28,966 nt of DNA from Deltaproteobacteria bacterium RBG_13_61_14 (GCA_001797815.1 MGQK01000079.1:23879-52844), one strand, 5' to 3'; positions 15,430 to 22,862 are shown, counted from the stretch's first letter. A program made the numbers and translations. The notes: generated by a model not told the origin, from the letters alone.

Positions 15430-16503
15430 ATGAAACTAAAAACCTGCTGTCTGGTATCGGTTGCCATCCTGGCTTGCATGGGGCGAGCTTCATTCGGCGC
15501 GGAAGCGCCTCCGCGAACCCTGACCGTGGCCGCGGTGCAAACCGCCAACCGCGACGGCGACTACGAGCAGAGCCGGGCCATAGCCGAGCGGATGGTGGTT
15601 GAGGCGGTGGAAAAGGGCGCGCGGTTGATCCTGCTGCCTGAGTTCGCCCTGATCGGCTACCGCTTCCATGACGATATCTGGCAGATGGCCGAGCCGCTGG
15701 AAGGCCCGACCCTGGCCTGGATGCAGGCGCTCTGCCGACGCTATCAGATCTATCTCGCCACCTGCATCCTCGAGGTCAAGGACGATGACTTCTACGACAC
15801 CCTGGTCCTGGTGGGACCGGGCGAGGGCGAGCTTTGGGTCCATCGCAAGATCGAGCCGGCCCTGTTCGAAGCGCGTTACTTCAAGGGCGCGGGGCTGAAC
15901 CCCTCGGTGTTCGAGACCCCGCTCGGCCGGATCGGCGTGGCCATCTGCTACGATACCTCCAAGAGCCACACCATTCGCGACCTGCTCCAGGGCCGGCCGG
16001 AAATTGTGCTTATGACCTACTCGGCGCCGGAAATCCCCATTGCGCTCAAGAGCATGAACCGGCTCAACATCCAGGCCAACCTGGAGCTGCCCGTGCTCTA
16101 CGCCCGCGTGCTCGGCGCGCCCGCGGTGATGGTGAATAAGACCGGAAAATGGGACTCGCCTTTCCCCATGCTCCCCCTCGTGCCGCTCCGCTCGGAATTC
16201 GCCGCCCGCTCCCGCATCGTGGCCGCCCAAGGCAACGTGCTCGCCAGCCTGGAAAAGGAAGAGGCGGTGATCGTGGCCGAGGTGGAGCTGGGCGCCGCTA
16301 TCCAGCCCCGGCCCCAGGAGATCCCGGTGGGCCGCTGGTTTGTCCCCTACAATGGGCTGATGCGATGGTTCAGCGATTTCACCTTTCACCGCGGCGAGCG
16401 CCGCTACCAGCGGAGCCAGGCCCGCCAAAAGGCGGTGGAGGAAGCCAAAGTTCGGCACCTCGTCAACTCCCCGTGTGCCGGCGACAGCGGGAACGAAGAT
16501 TGA
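15430..16503 (+). CDS. Exported nitrilase-superfamily (carbon-nitrogen) hydrolase
   Basis: A 357-residue protein with the nitrilase triad Glu71 (LLPEFALIGY), Lys140 (WVHRKIEPALFEARYF) and Cys173 (IGVAICYDTSKSH). The superfamily hydrolyses C-N bonds in nitriles, amides and carbamyl compounds; the substrate class is not clear here. Unlike most members it begins with a signal peptide (MKLKTCCLVSVAILACMGRASFGA), so it should act in the periplasm. The frame is open upstream into the acyl-CoA dehydrogenase, but GGAGG at 15416-15420 precedes the ATG at 15430. It sits between the dehydrogenase and the ABM gene with gaps of 23 and 21 bp, indicating one transcript. The linked function is unknown. Confidence 0.85.
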   Translation: MKLKTCCLVSVAILACMGRASFGAEAPPRTLTVAAVQTANRDGDYEQSRAIAERMVVEAVEKGARLILLPEFALIGYRFHDDIWQMAEPLEGPTLAWMQALCRRYQIYLATCILEVKDDDFYDTLVLVGPGEGELWVHRKIEPALFEARYFKGAGLNPSVFETPLGRIGVAICYDTSKSHTIRDLLQGRPEIVLMTYSAPEIPIALKSMNRLNIQANLELPVLYARVLGAPAVMVNKTGKWDSPFPMLPLVPLRSEFAARSRIVAAQGNVLASLEKEEAVIVAEVELGAAIQPRPQEIPVGRWFVPYNGLMRWFSDFTFHRGERRYQRSQARQKAVEEAKVRHLVNSPCAGDSGNED

Positions 16504-16524
16504 GGAAAACCAAGAAAGGAGAGG

Positions 16525-16821
16525 ATGCAAATGATCGTGTTGGCGGCCACGTTGAAGGCGAAGGCGGGCAAGGAGGACGAGCTGATTGCGGCCATGAAGA
16601 AACTGGTGGCTGCGGTCCGGCAAAACGAGCCGGGCGCTCTCGATTACACGCTCCACCGCTCTAAAAAAGACCCGGCCACGTTCCTGGTCTATGAAAAATA
16701 CCGGGACGATGCGGCCATGAAAGCGCACATGGGTTCAGTCCATTTCCAGGAGGCCAGCAAAAAGTTCGGAGAGCTTTTGGCCGGCCCGCCCGGGCTGGAG
16801 ATGTTCGAGGTGGTGGAGTAA
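16525..16821 (+). CDS. Antibiotic biosynthesis monooxygenase (ABM) domain protein
   Basis: A 98-residue protein with the dimeric ferredoxin-like ABM fold of the YgiN/YcnE type: MIVLAATLKAKAGKEDELIAAM, then EPGALDYTLHRSKKDPATFLVYEKYRDDAAMKAH, quoted in its two conserved segments. YgiN-like members act on quinols; others are heme-degrading or of unknown role. The start is ambiguous: ATG at 16525 is only 3 nt after AGGAG, whereas ATG at 16531 (MIVLAAT) is at the ideal 9 nt. It is the last gene of the unit that starts with the acyl-CoA dehydrogenase, and a hairpin follows it. Confidence 0.85.
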   Translation: MQMIVLAATLKAKAGKEDELIAAMKKLVAAVRQNEPGALDYTLHRSKKDPATFLVYEKYRDDAAMKAHMGSVHFQEASKKFGELLAGPPGLEMFEVVE

Positions 16822-16827
16822 GCCTAT

Positions 16828-16850
16828 AAAGTAAAAATTAGTCTTACTTT
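16828..16850 (+). terminator. Hairpin terminator candidate after the ABM gene
   Basis: AAAGTAA (16828-16834), a nine-base loop, then TTACTTT (16844-16850), leading into TTTTC. The stem is A-T rich and therefore weak. Its right arm also encodes the end of the RHS fragment on the other strand, so it may work bidirectionally. Confidence 0.4.
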
Positions 16851-17119
16851 TCAAACTGCGCTCGCGGACCAATGTCTTGCAGAAATATTGATTGCAAATT
16901 TAAGGAGCTATGTAAAAAGATAAACAAGCAGTTGAAGGATTGATAGATCTTTCCATCTTGCCGCGTACTTCCAAGCTGATCCTTGTGGTAGTAGAGCACG
17001 TCACGCTCCAGGGTCTGCGCTTTGGCCGATCGAGGCCCCCAAAGCTTCCCCGACTTTTTAGCCTGTTTCAGATTGTCAAAGAGCTCTTGCGTCAGTTGAC
17101 TGAATGGGATCTTAGTTTC
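16844..17119 (-). pseudogene. Remnant of an RHS-repeat core protein
   Basis: On the minus strand a frame without a start codon reads ETKIPFSQLTQELFDNLK, QAKKSGKLWGPRSAKAQT and LERDVLYYHKDQLGSTR. The last part is the RHS/YD core signature (normally YYHxDHLGSTR). Homology stops right after that motif; the frame then runs on through about 35 unrelated residues to a stop at 16844. GC content is normal here and drops sharply beyond 17120. RHS proteins are large toxin-delivery shells whose C-terminal tips vary, and displaced core fragments are typical debris of tip exchange. This piece lies directly downstream of the probable immunity gene. Confidence 0.6.
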
Positions 17120-17133
17120 CCTAATAAATTGAT

Positions 17134-17685
17134 TTATAAAATTATTTTATATTTTTGTAAAGATTGTGAAATGATATTATATACAAATAATATATTTATA
17201 TTTTCCTTATAATTTATTATATCATAGCGCTTAAATCCTAAATAGTTATTATTATTTATGTTCTTTATTTCAATTTCTACATTTGTTCCTCCAAAACCGG
17301 TCTGCTCGGGAGATTTAAGTTCAAAAATGTTAGCCTTTATTAAATTACTTATTAAATTACTAAAATCCTCACATTTGATAATTACAACTGACCTGCTTTT
17401 TCTATTGTTTTTAATTTTGAAGTTTTTCTTATATGTAATAATCTCATCTTCAACAATAATATTTTCATTATTGAATGTTATAAAAGTATAGTAAGCAATT
17501 CTTTTAGTAAAGTTGATAGATGATGTTTTTATTATAAGAGTATAATTATTTAAGGTTTCTCCATTTATAATTTGCTTATCGCAATCTTCATTACCTCCCC
17601 CAAGATGCGAACTTAAAAAAACAAATATTAAACAATAAAAAAATATAAATAGAAGAATACTTCTTATCAATTTATAAGCCATCAT
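17134..17685 (-). CDS. Putative immunity protein, AT-rich, membrane-anchored
   Basis: A 183-residue protein, with two consecutive ATG codons at its start and AGGAG about 10 nt upstream. The first 27 residues (MMAYKLIRSILLFIFFYCLIF...) form a signal anchor, followed by a hydrophilic, asparagine- and isoleucine-rich domain containing FGGTNVEIEIKN. I recognise no family. Position is the clue: its ATG follows directly after the TAA stop of the small tip-like frame, and an RHS-core fragment follows it. This is the usual order of toxin tip, immunity gene and displaced core fragment. The very low GC compared with the chromosome points to horizontal transfer. Confidence 0.55.
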   Translation of the reverse strand: MMAYKLIRSILLFIFFYCLIFVFLSSHLGGGNEDCDKQIINGETLNNYTLIIKTSSINFTKRIAYYTFITFNNENIIVEDEIITYKKNFKIKNNRKSRSVVIIKCEDFSNLISNLIKANIFELKSPEQTGFGGTNVEIEIKNINNNNYLGFKRYDIINYKENINILFVYNIISQSLQKYKIIL

Positions 17686-17955
17686 TTATCTTTCTCCTGG
17701 AAATTTATAATCACTTGGAAAAACATAGCCACTTTCTTGTAATGTTCTTGGAGCGGGATATCTTGGAAGGATGCTTCCGTAACCCATATTAATAACTCTT
17801 AAATCATAATTATTTAGGCTTTTCGTAGTTAAATTTGCCATAAACTCAGATGTTCCAATCTGATTCAATACATCTAAACCCATTGTTTCAGTTTGAGCAC
17901 ATACTCTATGAGATAAAAGCATATGTTCATCTTCAACCAAATTATTAGGAAGCAA
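17686..17955 (-). CDS. Possible 5'-truncated toxin C-terminal tip
   Basis: An 89-residue AT-rich frame, from a TTG at 17955, whose TAA touches the start codon of the next gene. The sequence (DEHMLLSHRVCAQTETMGL, then RYPAPRTLQESGYVFPSDYKFPGER in its last quarter) resembles no family I can name. The frame is open only two codons further upstream before it meets a stop inside the mobile-element end at 17970-17989, so any delivery domain has probably been cut off. No ribosome binding site is evident. It could also be the end of an unrelated protein; the toxin reading rests on the neighbouring immunity-like gene and RHS fragment. Confidence 0.4.
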   Translation of the reverse strand: MLPNNLVEDEHMLLSHRVCAQTETMGLDVLNQIGTSEFMANLTTKSLNNYDLRVINMGYGSILPRYPAPRTLQESGYVFPSDYKFPGER

Positions 17956-17969
17956 ACCCGCTTAATTCG

Positions 17970-17989
17970 GGGGACACCATACTTAATTC
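17970..17989 (-). repeat. Mobile-element end motif, copy 1
   Basis: On the minus strand this reads GAATTAAGTATGGTGTCCCC. The identical 20 bases occur on the plus strand at 24252-24271. I associate the motif with ends of Y1-transposase elements in environmental genomes. It borders the truncated tip-like gene. Confidence 0.6.
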
Positions 17990-18229
17990 TCCTTATTCGG
18001 ATATTCTCTCTTGCGCATTCATTACCGGAAAGCGCCTCGATCAATATGGAATTTTACGCTCCGGGCATTTCCAAGTCAAGCATTTTCTTCACAAGATTTG
18101 ATAGGAAAAATGCTATTGAAAATCAAAGGGTTGGGAGATGTTTTGCCTGACGGGGAACAGTGGACAGGGGTGCAAGGGACTTTCGGCGTTAGGCTTTTGG
18201 CTTTAGGCACAGGAACGAAAAAATCTGCG

Positions 18230-18250
18230 TAATCTGCGAAATCTGCGGAT
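18230..18250 (+). repeat. ATCTGCG-type repeat, copy 1 (inverted copy at 21877-21897)
   Basis: These 21 bases (starting TAATCTGCGAAATCTGCGG) are repeated exactly on the opposite strand at 21877-21897. The two copies bracket the winged-helix, acyl-CoA dehydrogenase and deacylase genes. Confidence 0.6.
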
Positions 18251-18308
18251 CCTCCTCTTCTTCTCTTCACCTTGCCACCCTGCCACTTTGACACCATGAC
18301 ACCTTCGT

Positions 18309-19397
18309 CTATTCCTCCCCGGCCAGGGCCTGGTGGATGTAATAGGCCAGCCGATCCAGCTTGCGCGCTTTCTTGAACCTCTGTCCATACCACTTCGCCG
18401 CCCGCAGCACTTCCTCCCGGGCAAACCCGTCCTCCAACAAAGCCGTGATCTCGGACAAGGCCGCGTCCCGCTCCTCCGGCGTCGCCTTGACCCCGCTCGC
18501 CTGGAAAAACCCGGCCGCGATCTCGCCCACGCTCACCCGGGGAGGGCCGGCCTGGTTCACATCGGCAAAACGCTCCTCGTTGAGCGGCGACTCCAAAGGC
18601 TTCTCGCGGAGCTTTTCCGGCCGGGCCGCGGCCGGCTTCGCCGCCGTTGCCTCTTTGGGCGCTGCTCCGGGTTTGCCGGCCCGGATTTTAGGGGAAGTCG
18701 AAGGACCTGCCGGCACGGGCTTTTGCCTCCGGCCGGGGGGTCTTTTCAGGATGGCTGGACCCGGCGCGGCCGGTTTGGGCATAGGGGGTGCACTATATGT
18801 AGCTTCTTCTCTTTTAGTCAATCCCGTTGGCTTTGCCGGTATTCCGGCCCCCGGCCGGGCCGCTTCCGCTCGCGCTCCCTCCTCCCGCTTTTCGCCCAGC
18901 CGCACTCCCGGCTCCCCCACGCCGTCCAGCGCCTCGGCCGGCAGGAACACGCGGTAGAGCGTGCCCAGGTTCTTCCGCGCCAGGGGCTTGAGGTGCCCCT
19001 TCCGCACCAGGCCGTCGAGCGCCACGTGCAGCCGGCGCTCCGAGAGCCGGCAGCGGCGCATCAGCTCGCGCTTGCCCACCCAGCAGTAGTTGCGGCCCTC
19101 GCCGTAAGCCAGGCGGACCAGGTGCTGGTAAACCGCCTGCTCGATCGGCGTCTGCATCAGGGCGAGCCGGTCCCAGACCGAAACCGGGATCGCGGCAAAG
19201 CCGGCCTCGACCCGGGCGCCGGCCAGCCCTTCGCCCGCGACCGAGAGCAGGGGCAGAAGCCCATCGGGTCCGGGCCGGGCCAGTTCCAGGGCTTTCAGCT
19301 CCGGGCTGTGGTCCAGGCTGCCGGTGATCAGTTCCCGGCTGCCCGGCACCGGCCGGTAATAGTATGGGGCCGCGGTTTCCGGTTCATCGGTTTTCAT
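18309..19397 (-). CDS. Winged-helix DNA-binding protein, replication-initiator-like
   Basis: A 362-residue protein in three parts. Residues of about 65-155 form a winged-helix DNA-binding domain (VSVWDRLALMQTPIEQAVYQ, WVGKRELMRRCRLSERRLHV, LDGLVRKGHLKPL) of the kind seen in plasmid Rep proteins and DnaD-like factors. A long Pro/Ala/Lys linker follows. A helical C-terminal domain (SVGEIAAGFFQASG to ARKLDRLAYYIHQAL) ends it. The role is unknown; replication or regulation are both possible. The ATG has GGAGG upstream and a near-consensus promoter. A 15-bp site at the promoter start point is repeated inside the linker-coding region, suggesting autoregulation. The linker codons around that internal site are unusually AT-rich. 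Confidence 0.7.
   Translation of the reverse strand: MKTDEPETAAPYYYRPVPGSRELITGSLDHSPELKALELARPGPDGLLPLLSVAGEGLAGARVEAGFAAIPVSVWDRLALMQTPIEQAVYQHLVRLAYGEGRNYCWVGKRELMRRCRLSERRLHVALDGLVRKGHLKPLARKNLGTLYRVFLPAEALDGVGEPGVRLGEKREEGARAEAARPGAGIPAKPTGLTKREEATYSAPPMPKPAAPGPAILKRPPGRRQKPVPAGPSTSPKIRAGKPGAAPKEATAAKPAAARPEKLREKPLESPLNEERFADVNQAGPPRVSVGEIAAGFFQASGVKATPEERDAALSEITALLEDGFAREEVLRAAKWYGQRFKKARKLDRLAYYIHQALAGEE
18788..18802 (-). promoter_or_regulatory. Candidate operator inside the winged-helix gene
   Basis: The minus strand reads CTACATATAGTGCAC, matching 13 of 15 bases of the site at 19420-19434. The preceding GAAGA is also shared. It is an AT-rich patch in otherwise GC-rich linker codons. 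Confidence 0.4.
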
Positions 19398-19419
19398 TTC
19401 ATCCTCCGATCTGAAGATA

Positions 19420-19434
19420 CTACATAAATTGCAC
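19420..19434 (+). promoter_or_regulatory. Candidate operator over the transcription start of the winged-helix gene
   Basis: CTACATAAATTGCAC lies where transcription from the adjacent promoter should begin, about 20 bp before the start codon. Its near-copy is within the coding sequence in the opposite orientation relative to the chromosome. Confidence 0.4.
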
Positions 19435-19439
19435 TCTCT

Positions 19440-19468
19440 ATAATATCCCCGGTTAAAAACATTGTCAA
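19440..19468 (-). promoter_or_regulatory. Strong sigma70 promoter of the winged-helix gene
   Basis: On the minus strand, a perfect TTGACA (19463-19468), a 17-bp spacer and TATTAT (19440-19445). The predicted start is near 19433, and the leader of about 36 nt carries GGAGG before the ATG. Confidence 0.75.
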
Positions 19469-19475
19469 GTCAAAA

Positions 19476-19498
19476 GTCAAGGCGACCTCGCCTTTGAC
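19476..19498 (-). terminator. Intrinsic terminator candidate after the second acyl-CoA dehydrogenase
   Basis: The stem GTCAA-GGCGA / TCGCC-TTGAC (one bulged base) has a two-base loop. On the minus strand it is followed by TTTTGACTT. It separates the acyl-CoA dehydrogenase from the promoter of the winged-helix gene. Confidence 0.5.
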
Positions 19499-19558
19499 CA
19501 AACCGGAGATCCGGCGGCGGGAGGGGCGCGCGGAGGATGAAGCGAGACCGTCGGTCGT

Positions 19559-20716
19559 TCAGGGCTTGCGCTGGCTGATTTTGCGGTCGAGGAGGAGCGA
19601 GGCGATGGTGTTTTTCTGGATCTGGGTGGTGCCGCCGGCGAGCGCCCAGGCCCGGGCGTCGCGGTAAAGGCGCTCGACGGCATAATCCTTCATGTAGCCG
19701 TAGCCGCCGTGGATTTGGAGGGCGGCGGAGACCACCTCGTTGACCGTCTCGTTGCAAAAGGCCTTGGTGATCGAAGCGAGGATAGGCTCGGGGAAGGGTT
19801 CGGCCGAGGCGGCGGCGCGGTAGAGCAGCGAGCGCATGGCCTCGACCTTGATCTTCATCTCGGCCAGCATCCACTGCAGGCCCTGGAATTCGGCGAGCTC
19901 GCGGCCGAACTGCTTGCGCACCCGGCTGTGGTCCAGGGCCAGGTCGAGCGCGGCCGCGGCCAGGCCCAGGCAGACCGCGGAGTTGCCGCAGCGCTCGCTG
20001 TTAAAGGCCTGCATCATCTGGCCGAACCGGCCGGCCGGCAGCAGCAGGTTTTCCGCGGGCACCGGGCAGTCCTCGAAGACCAGCTCGGCCGAGGAGAAGC
20101 CGCCCAGCCCCATCTTGTCCTCGATCTTGCTCACGCTGAATCCGGGCGAGCCGCGGTCAATCACCAGCGCGCCCAACCCCTTGGCCCCGGGCCGGTCCAG
20201 AAGCCGGACCACGGTGGTGAAGATCTCGGCCTCGGCGCCGTTGGAGATGAAGCGCTTGGTGCCGTTGACCAGAAAATGATCGCCCTTGAGCACGCCGCGG
20301 GTGCTGAGATCGGTGGCCGCGCTGCCGGCCTCCGGCTCGGTCATGGCAAAGGCGGCGAGCTTCTCCCCCGAGGCGCACGCGGGCAGGTATTTTTGCTTGA
20401 GCGCGTCCGAGCCGAAGGCCGCGATGGCGCGGGAAGCCACGCCGGCGTGGATGAGGTAAACCCCGGCGGTGGCGGCGCAGGCCCGGGCCAGTTGTTCGAG
20501 CACGAGCACGAACTCGAAGGTGGAAAGCCCCTGGCCGCCAAAGGCCTCGGGCAGGCAAAGTCCCATCAGTCCCAGCTCCGAGAGCCGGGCTACGTTCTCG
20601 GCCGGGAAGCGCTTCTCCCGGTCGCAGGCCTCGGCCCGTGGCGCGAACTCGCTCCGGGCGAGCTTTCGCACCTGGTCCTGGAGCAAAGACTGTTCTGAAC
20701 TGAGGCTGAAATCCAT
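19559..20716 (-). CDS. Acyl-CoA dehydrogenase, isovaleryl-type catalytic arrangement
   Basis: A 385-residue acyl-CoA dehydrogenase with the usual blocks: MTEPEAGSAATDLSTR, NGTKRFISNGAEAEI, RKQFGRELAEFQGLQ, IHGGYGYMKDYAVERLYRDAR. At the position of the catalytic Glu in short- and medium-chain enzymes it has Gly361 (LAGGTTQIQ). The base is instead probably Glu241 in FNSERCGNSAVCLG, which aligns with the alternative Glu of isovaleryl-CoA and long-chain dehydrogenases. This points to branched or bulky acyl-CoA substrates. Electrons would go to ETF, not encoded here. It is about 80 bp downstream of the AstE/AspA-type gene on the same strand and may share its transcript. A terminator hairpin follows it. 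Confidence 0.92.
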   Translation of the reverse strand: MDFSLSSEQSLLQDQVRKLARSEFAPRAEACDREKRFPAENVARLSELGLMGLCLPEAFGGQGLSTFEFVLVLEQLARACAATAGVYLIHAGVASRAIAAFGSDALKQKYLPACASGEKLAAFAMTEPEAGSAATDLSTRGVLKGDHFLVNGTKRFISNGAEAEIFTTVVRLLDRPGAKGLGALVIDRGSPGFSVSKIEDKMGLGGFSSAELVFEDCPVPAENLLLPAGRFGQMMQAFNSERCGNSAVCLGLAAAALDLALDHSRVRKQFGRELAEFQGLQWMLAEMKIKVEAMRSLLYRAAASAEPFPEPILASITKAFCNETVNEVVSAALQIHGGYGYMKDYAVERLYRDARAWALAGGTTQIQKNTIASLLLDRKISQRKP

Positions 20717-20798
20717 CCCTTTACCCCCGCTATTTTTTCCAATTCAGGTCTTAATCGCAACCGCGGCGAGCCGGTCTTTCACCCGGACGAGCGCGCTT

Positions 20799-21821
20799 CT
20801 ACGGTTCCGGAATCCCGAAGGCCATGACCGGCAGCCCGGGCAAAGCCAGCGAGGTGTCGGCGTGGCCCAAAACAATGGCGGCCCGGGGCGCGAGCAGGGT
20901 CTCCTGGAGCTTCCCGAAGACGTTGTAGATCCGGGCGATGGGCTGGCCCTGCTTGACCAGGTCGCCGGGCTTGGCCATGAACCGGATCACCCCGCTCGAA
21001 GAGCTGCGCGGCTGGTGGGAATACCAGAGAAGCTTGTCTCCGAACTCCACCGGCAACTGATAAGGCGGCGTCTCTTCGGCCGGCGCCGCCATGCCCAACT
21101 CCACCAGGATCTTCCAGGCCGCGTTGACCCCGCGCGTCACATTCATCTCGTTGACCACGTAGGCCTCGCCCAGCTCCAGCGAAAGCGCCGGCACGCCCTG
21201 CTCGAGCAGGCTTCCGGTCAAGGTTCTCTTTAGTTCCTCCACCTTGACGTCCGACTCCCGCTCGTGGATCACCAGGAACCCCGTCTGCCCGGCAAAGCGC
21301 TTGACCGTTTGAAAGACTTCCTGGCGCTTGGGCCCGGGGTTGGGATCCACCAGGGCGTAAGGGATGGACTTGATCCAGTCGTTGTGCAGGTCCAGCACCA
21401 GGGCCGGCTGGGTCTGGACAATGGAGCTGAAGATCTTGTGCGCGATCCGCTCGGCCACCGAGCCGGCAAGGTTGCCCGGGAACGAGCGGTTGAGGTCTTC
21501 CTTGCTCACCCCGATGTGGCGGGACGCGGTCTCGAAACCGATCGGGTTCATCAGCGGGAAGGCGGAGAGCGATCCCTTGAGCAGGGGCCGTTTGCGCAGG
21601 CGCCGGAAGATCTCCTGGATCACCACCATCCCGCCCACCTCGTCGCCGTGCACGCACCCGGTCAGCCAGACCATGGGGCCGGGGTGGATGCTTTTGGCTT
21701 CCATCAGCGCCAGCCGGCGGGAGGACAGGTCCGAGCCGGTCAGGATGCGGGAGAAGGAATACTTCAGCCGCTGCACCGATTTCGGCTCCACCTTTCTTTC
21801 CGCGGCAGACTTCTGAGCCAT
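20799..21821 (-). CDS. Succinylglutamate desuccinylase/aspartoacylase (AstE/AspA)-type zinc hydrolase
   Basis: A 340-residue M14-like metal-dependent deacylase. The zinc site is His58 and Glu61 (CVHGDEVGG) with His146 (LDLHNDW). Arg112 in NRSFPG is the usual substrate-binding residue, and ELGE near residue 200 supplies the likely general base. Members remove acyl groups from N-acyl amino acids. The last 80 residues (VIRFMAKPGDLVKQGQPIARI, then LLAPRAAIVLG) form a lipoyl-like beta-barrel, as is common in bacterial AstE/AspA-type proteins. No signal peptide is seen. The ATG at 21821 follows GGAGG. The substrate is unknown; proximity to the acyl-CoA dehydrogenase suggests a link to acyl-amino-acid breakdown, but this is a guess. 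Confidence 0.88.
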   Translation of the reverse strand: MAQKSAAERKVEPKSVQRLKYSFSRILTGSDLSSRRLALMEAKSIHPGPMVWLTGCVHGDEVGGMVVIQEIFRRLRKRPLLKGSLSAFPLMNPIGFETASRHIGVSKEDLNRSFPGNLAGSVAERIAHKIFSSIVQTQPALVLDLHNDWIKSIPYALVDPNPGPKRQEVFQTVKRFAGQTGFLVIHERESDVKVEELKRTLTGSLLEQGVPALSLELGEAYVVNEMNVTRGVNAAWKILVELGMAAPAEETPPYQLPVEFGDKLLWYSHQPRSSSSGVIRFMAKPGDLVKQGQPIARIYNVFGKLQETLLAPRAAIVLGHADTSLALPGLPVMAFGIPEP

Positions 21822-21876
21822 GCCAACCTCCGCCGATCATCCTAGCATAATTCCCCAAAGAAGAGGAAAAAGGCTT

Positions 21877-21897
21877 ATCCGCAGATTTCGCAGATTA
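21877..21897 (-). repeat. ATCTGCG-type repeat, copy 2
   Basis: Exact reverse complement of 18230-18250. It stands immediately before the tandem array. Confidence 0.6.
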
Positions 21898-21909
21898 AGG
21901 AAATTCTTT

Positions 21910-22178
21910 AACACAGGGACCACAGAGGACACTGAGCTCTAAAGCCAAAAACCCCAGGAAAATTGAAACACAGAGACCACAGAGGACACGGAGCTCTAAA
22001 GCCAAAAACCCCAGGAAAATTGAAACACAGAGACCACAGAGGACACTGAGCTCTAAAGCCAAAAACCCCAGGAAAATTGAAACACAGAGACCACAGAGAT
22101 CACCGAGGCTCTTAAGCCAAAAAACCCGAGGAAAATTGAAACACTGAGACCACAGAGATCACCGAGGCTCTTAAGCCA
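21910..22178 (+). repeat. Tandem array of 57-bp repeats, block 1
   Basis: Units start at 21910, 21967, 22024, 22081 and 22140 with AACACAG or AACACTG. The first three are exactly 57 bp and nearly identical; the fourth is 59 bp and diverged, and the fifth is partial. Each unit reads AACACAGAGACCACAGAGGA, then CACTGAGCTCTAAAGCC, then AAAAACCCCAGGAAAATTGA. Confidence 0.9.
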
Positions 22179-22261
22179 TTGAGAACATGATTCTCTGCGT
22201 TCTCTGTGCGCTCTGTGTTTGATTCCTGATTCAAGTCTCCAGGCCAGAAAAGGAAGATTTA

Positions 22262-22375
22262 AACACGGAGACCACAGAGAAATCTGAGCTCTAAAGCTAA
22301 AAAACCCAGGAAAATTGAAACACAGAGACCACAGAGGACACTGAGCTCTAAAGCCAAAAAACCCCTGTGCTCTCT
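22262..22375 (+). repeat. Tandem 57-bp repeats, block 2
   Basis: Two further units start at 22262 and 22319, again 57 bp apart, separated from block 1 by an inverted segment (CTCTGCGTTCTCTGTGCG, ending CTCTGTGTTT near 22220). Confidence 0.85.
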
Positions 22376-22530
22376 GCCTTCGGCCCGAGCTCAGGCCGAG
22401 GGGTGCGCTCTGTGTTGAAATCCTGATCCTCCTGTTTTTTCTTGTCTTTGCCCAGGCTCTTAACTCTTTAGAAATAATATACTTTGTGCCCTCTGTGCGC
22501 TCTGTGAGCTCTGTGTTAAAATCCTGATCC
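22376..22530 (-). repeat. Inverted arms of the CACAGAG-type repeat family
   Basis: GTGCGCTCTGTGTT at about 22402-22415 and CCCTCTGTGCGCTCTGTGAG near 22490-22509 are complementary to the AACACAGAG starts of the direct repeats. The whole array therefore could fold into long imperfect hairpins. Confidence 0.6.
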
Positions 22531-22862
22531 TTTTGCATTTTTTGCTTGACTTTGCTCAAGCTCCTGGCCTAGAATGGCGACAAAGGAGGCCAGAGCACCC
22601 GGAGATGAAGACCTCAGAAACCATGACTCAAGTTTGCAGCCCACCCCACCCGGCCGCGGCAGGGTGGGTCACTGACATCCCTCGATTACGACTCGGGACA
22701 GGCCCTGACACCTCTTTGAGGACCCGGAGGCCAAGATGAGGCAAGGTTCTGAAAACCAAAACTTTAATGACAGCCAGAAATGGAAATGCGGGCTTATGCC
22801 CTCCTCTTCTCTGGCCAATGACCGTCCGCCTATAGCCTTGGCCTCAATTGAAGGAATTAAGC

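Larger units (their letters stand above)
17956..18308. other. Intergenic region with mobile-element end and short repeats
   Basis: About 350 bp without a gene. It contains the 20-bp motif at 17970-17989, a TTAGGC/TTTAGGC stretch near 18190-18207, and three copies of AATCTGCG at 18222-18247. The rest shows nothing recognisable. Confidence 0.6.
21822..22862. other. Long intergenic region dominated by tandem repeats
   Basis: About 1 kb without a convincing gene. From 21910 to about 22530 it is a repeat array (separate entries). After it, 22640-22675 contains a hairpin with arms CCCACCC and GGGTGGG around CCGGCCGCGGCA. The final 120 bp before the AT-rich gene show no clear promoter. Confidence 0.7.

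Noticed and set aside
21910-22530. CRISPR array
   Set aside because: The units are contiguous 57-bp repeats without unique spacers, and no cas genes are nearby.
22053-22559. 168-codon open frame on the minus strand
   Set aside because: It only translates the 57-bp repeats, which stay open because 57 is a multiple of 3; there is no ribosome binding site and the peptide repeats have no independent support.
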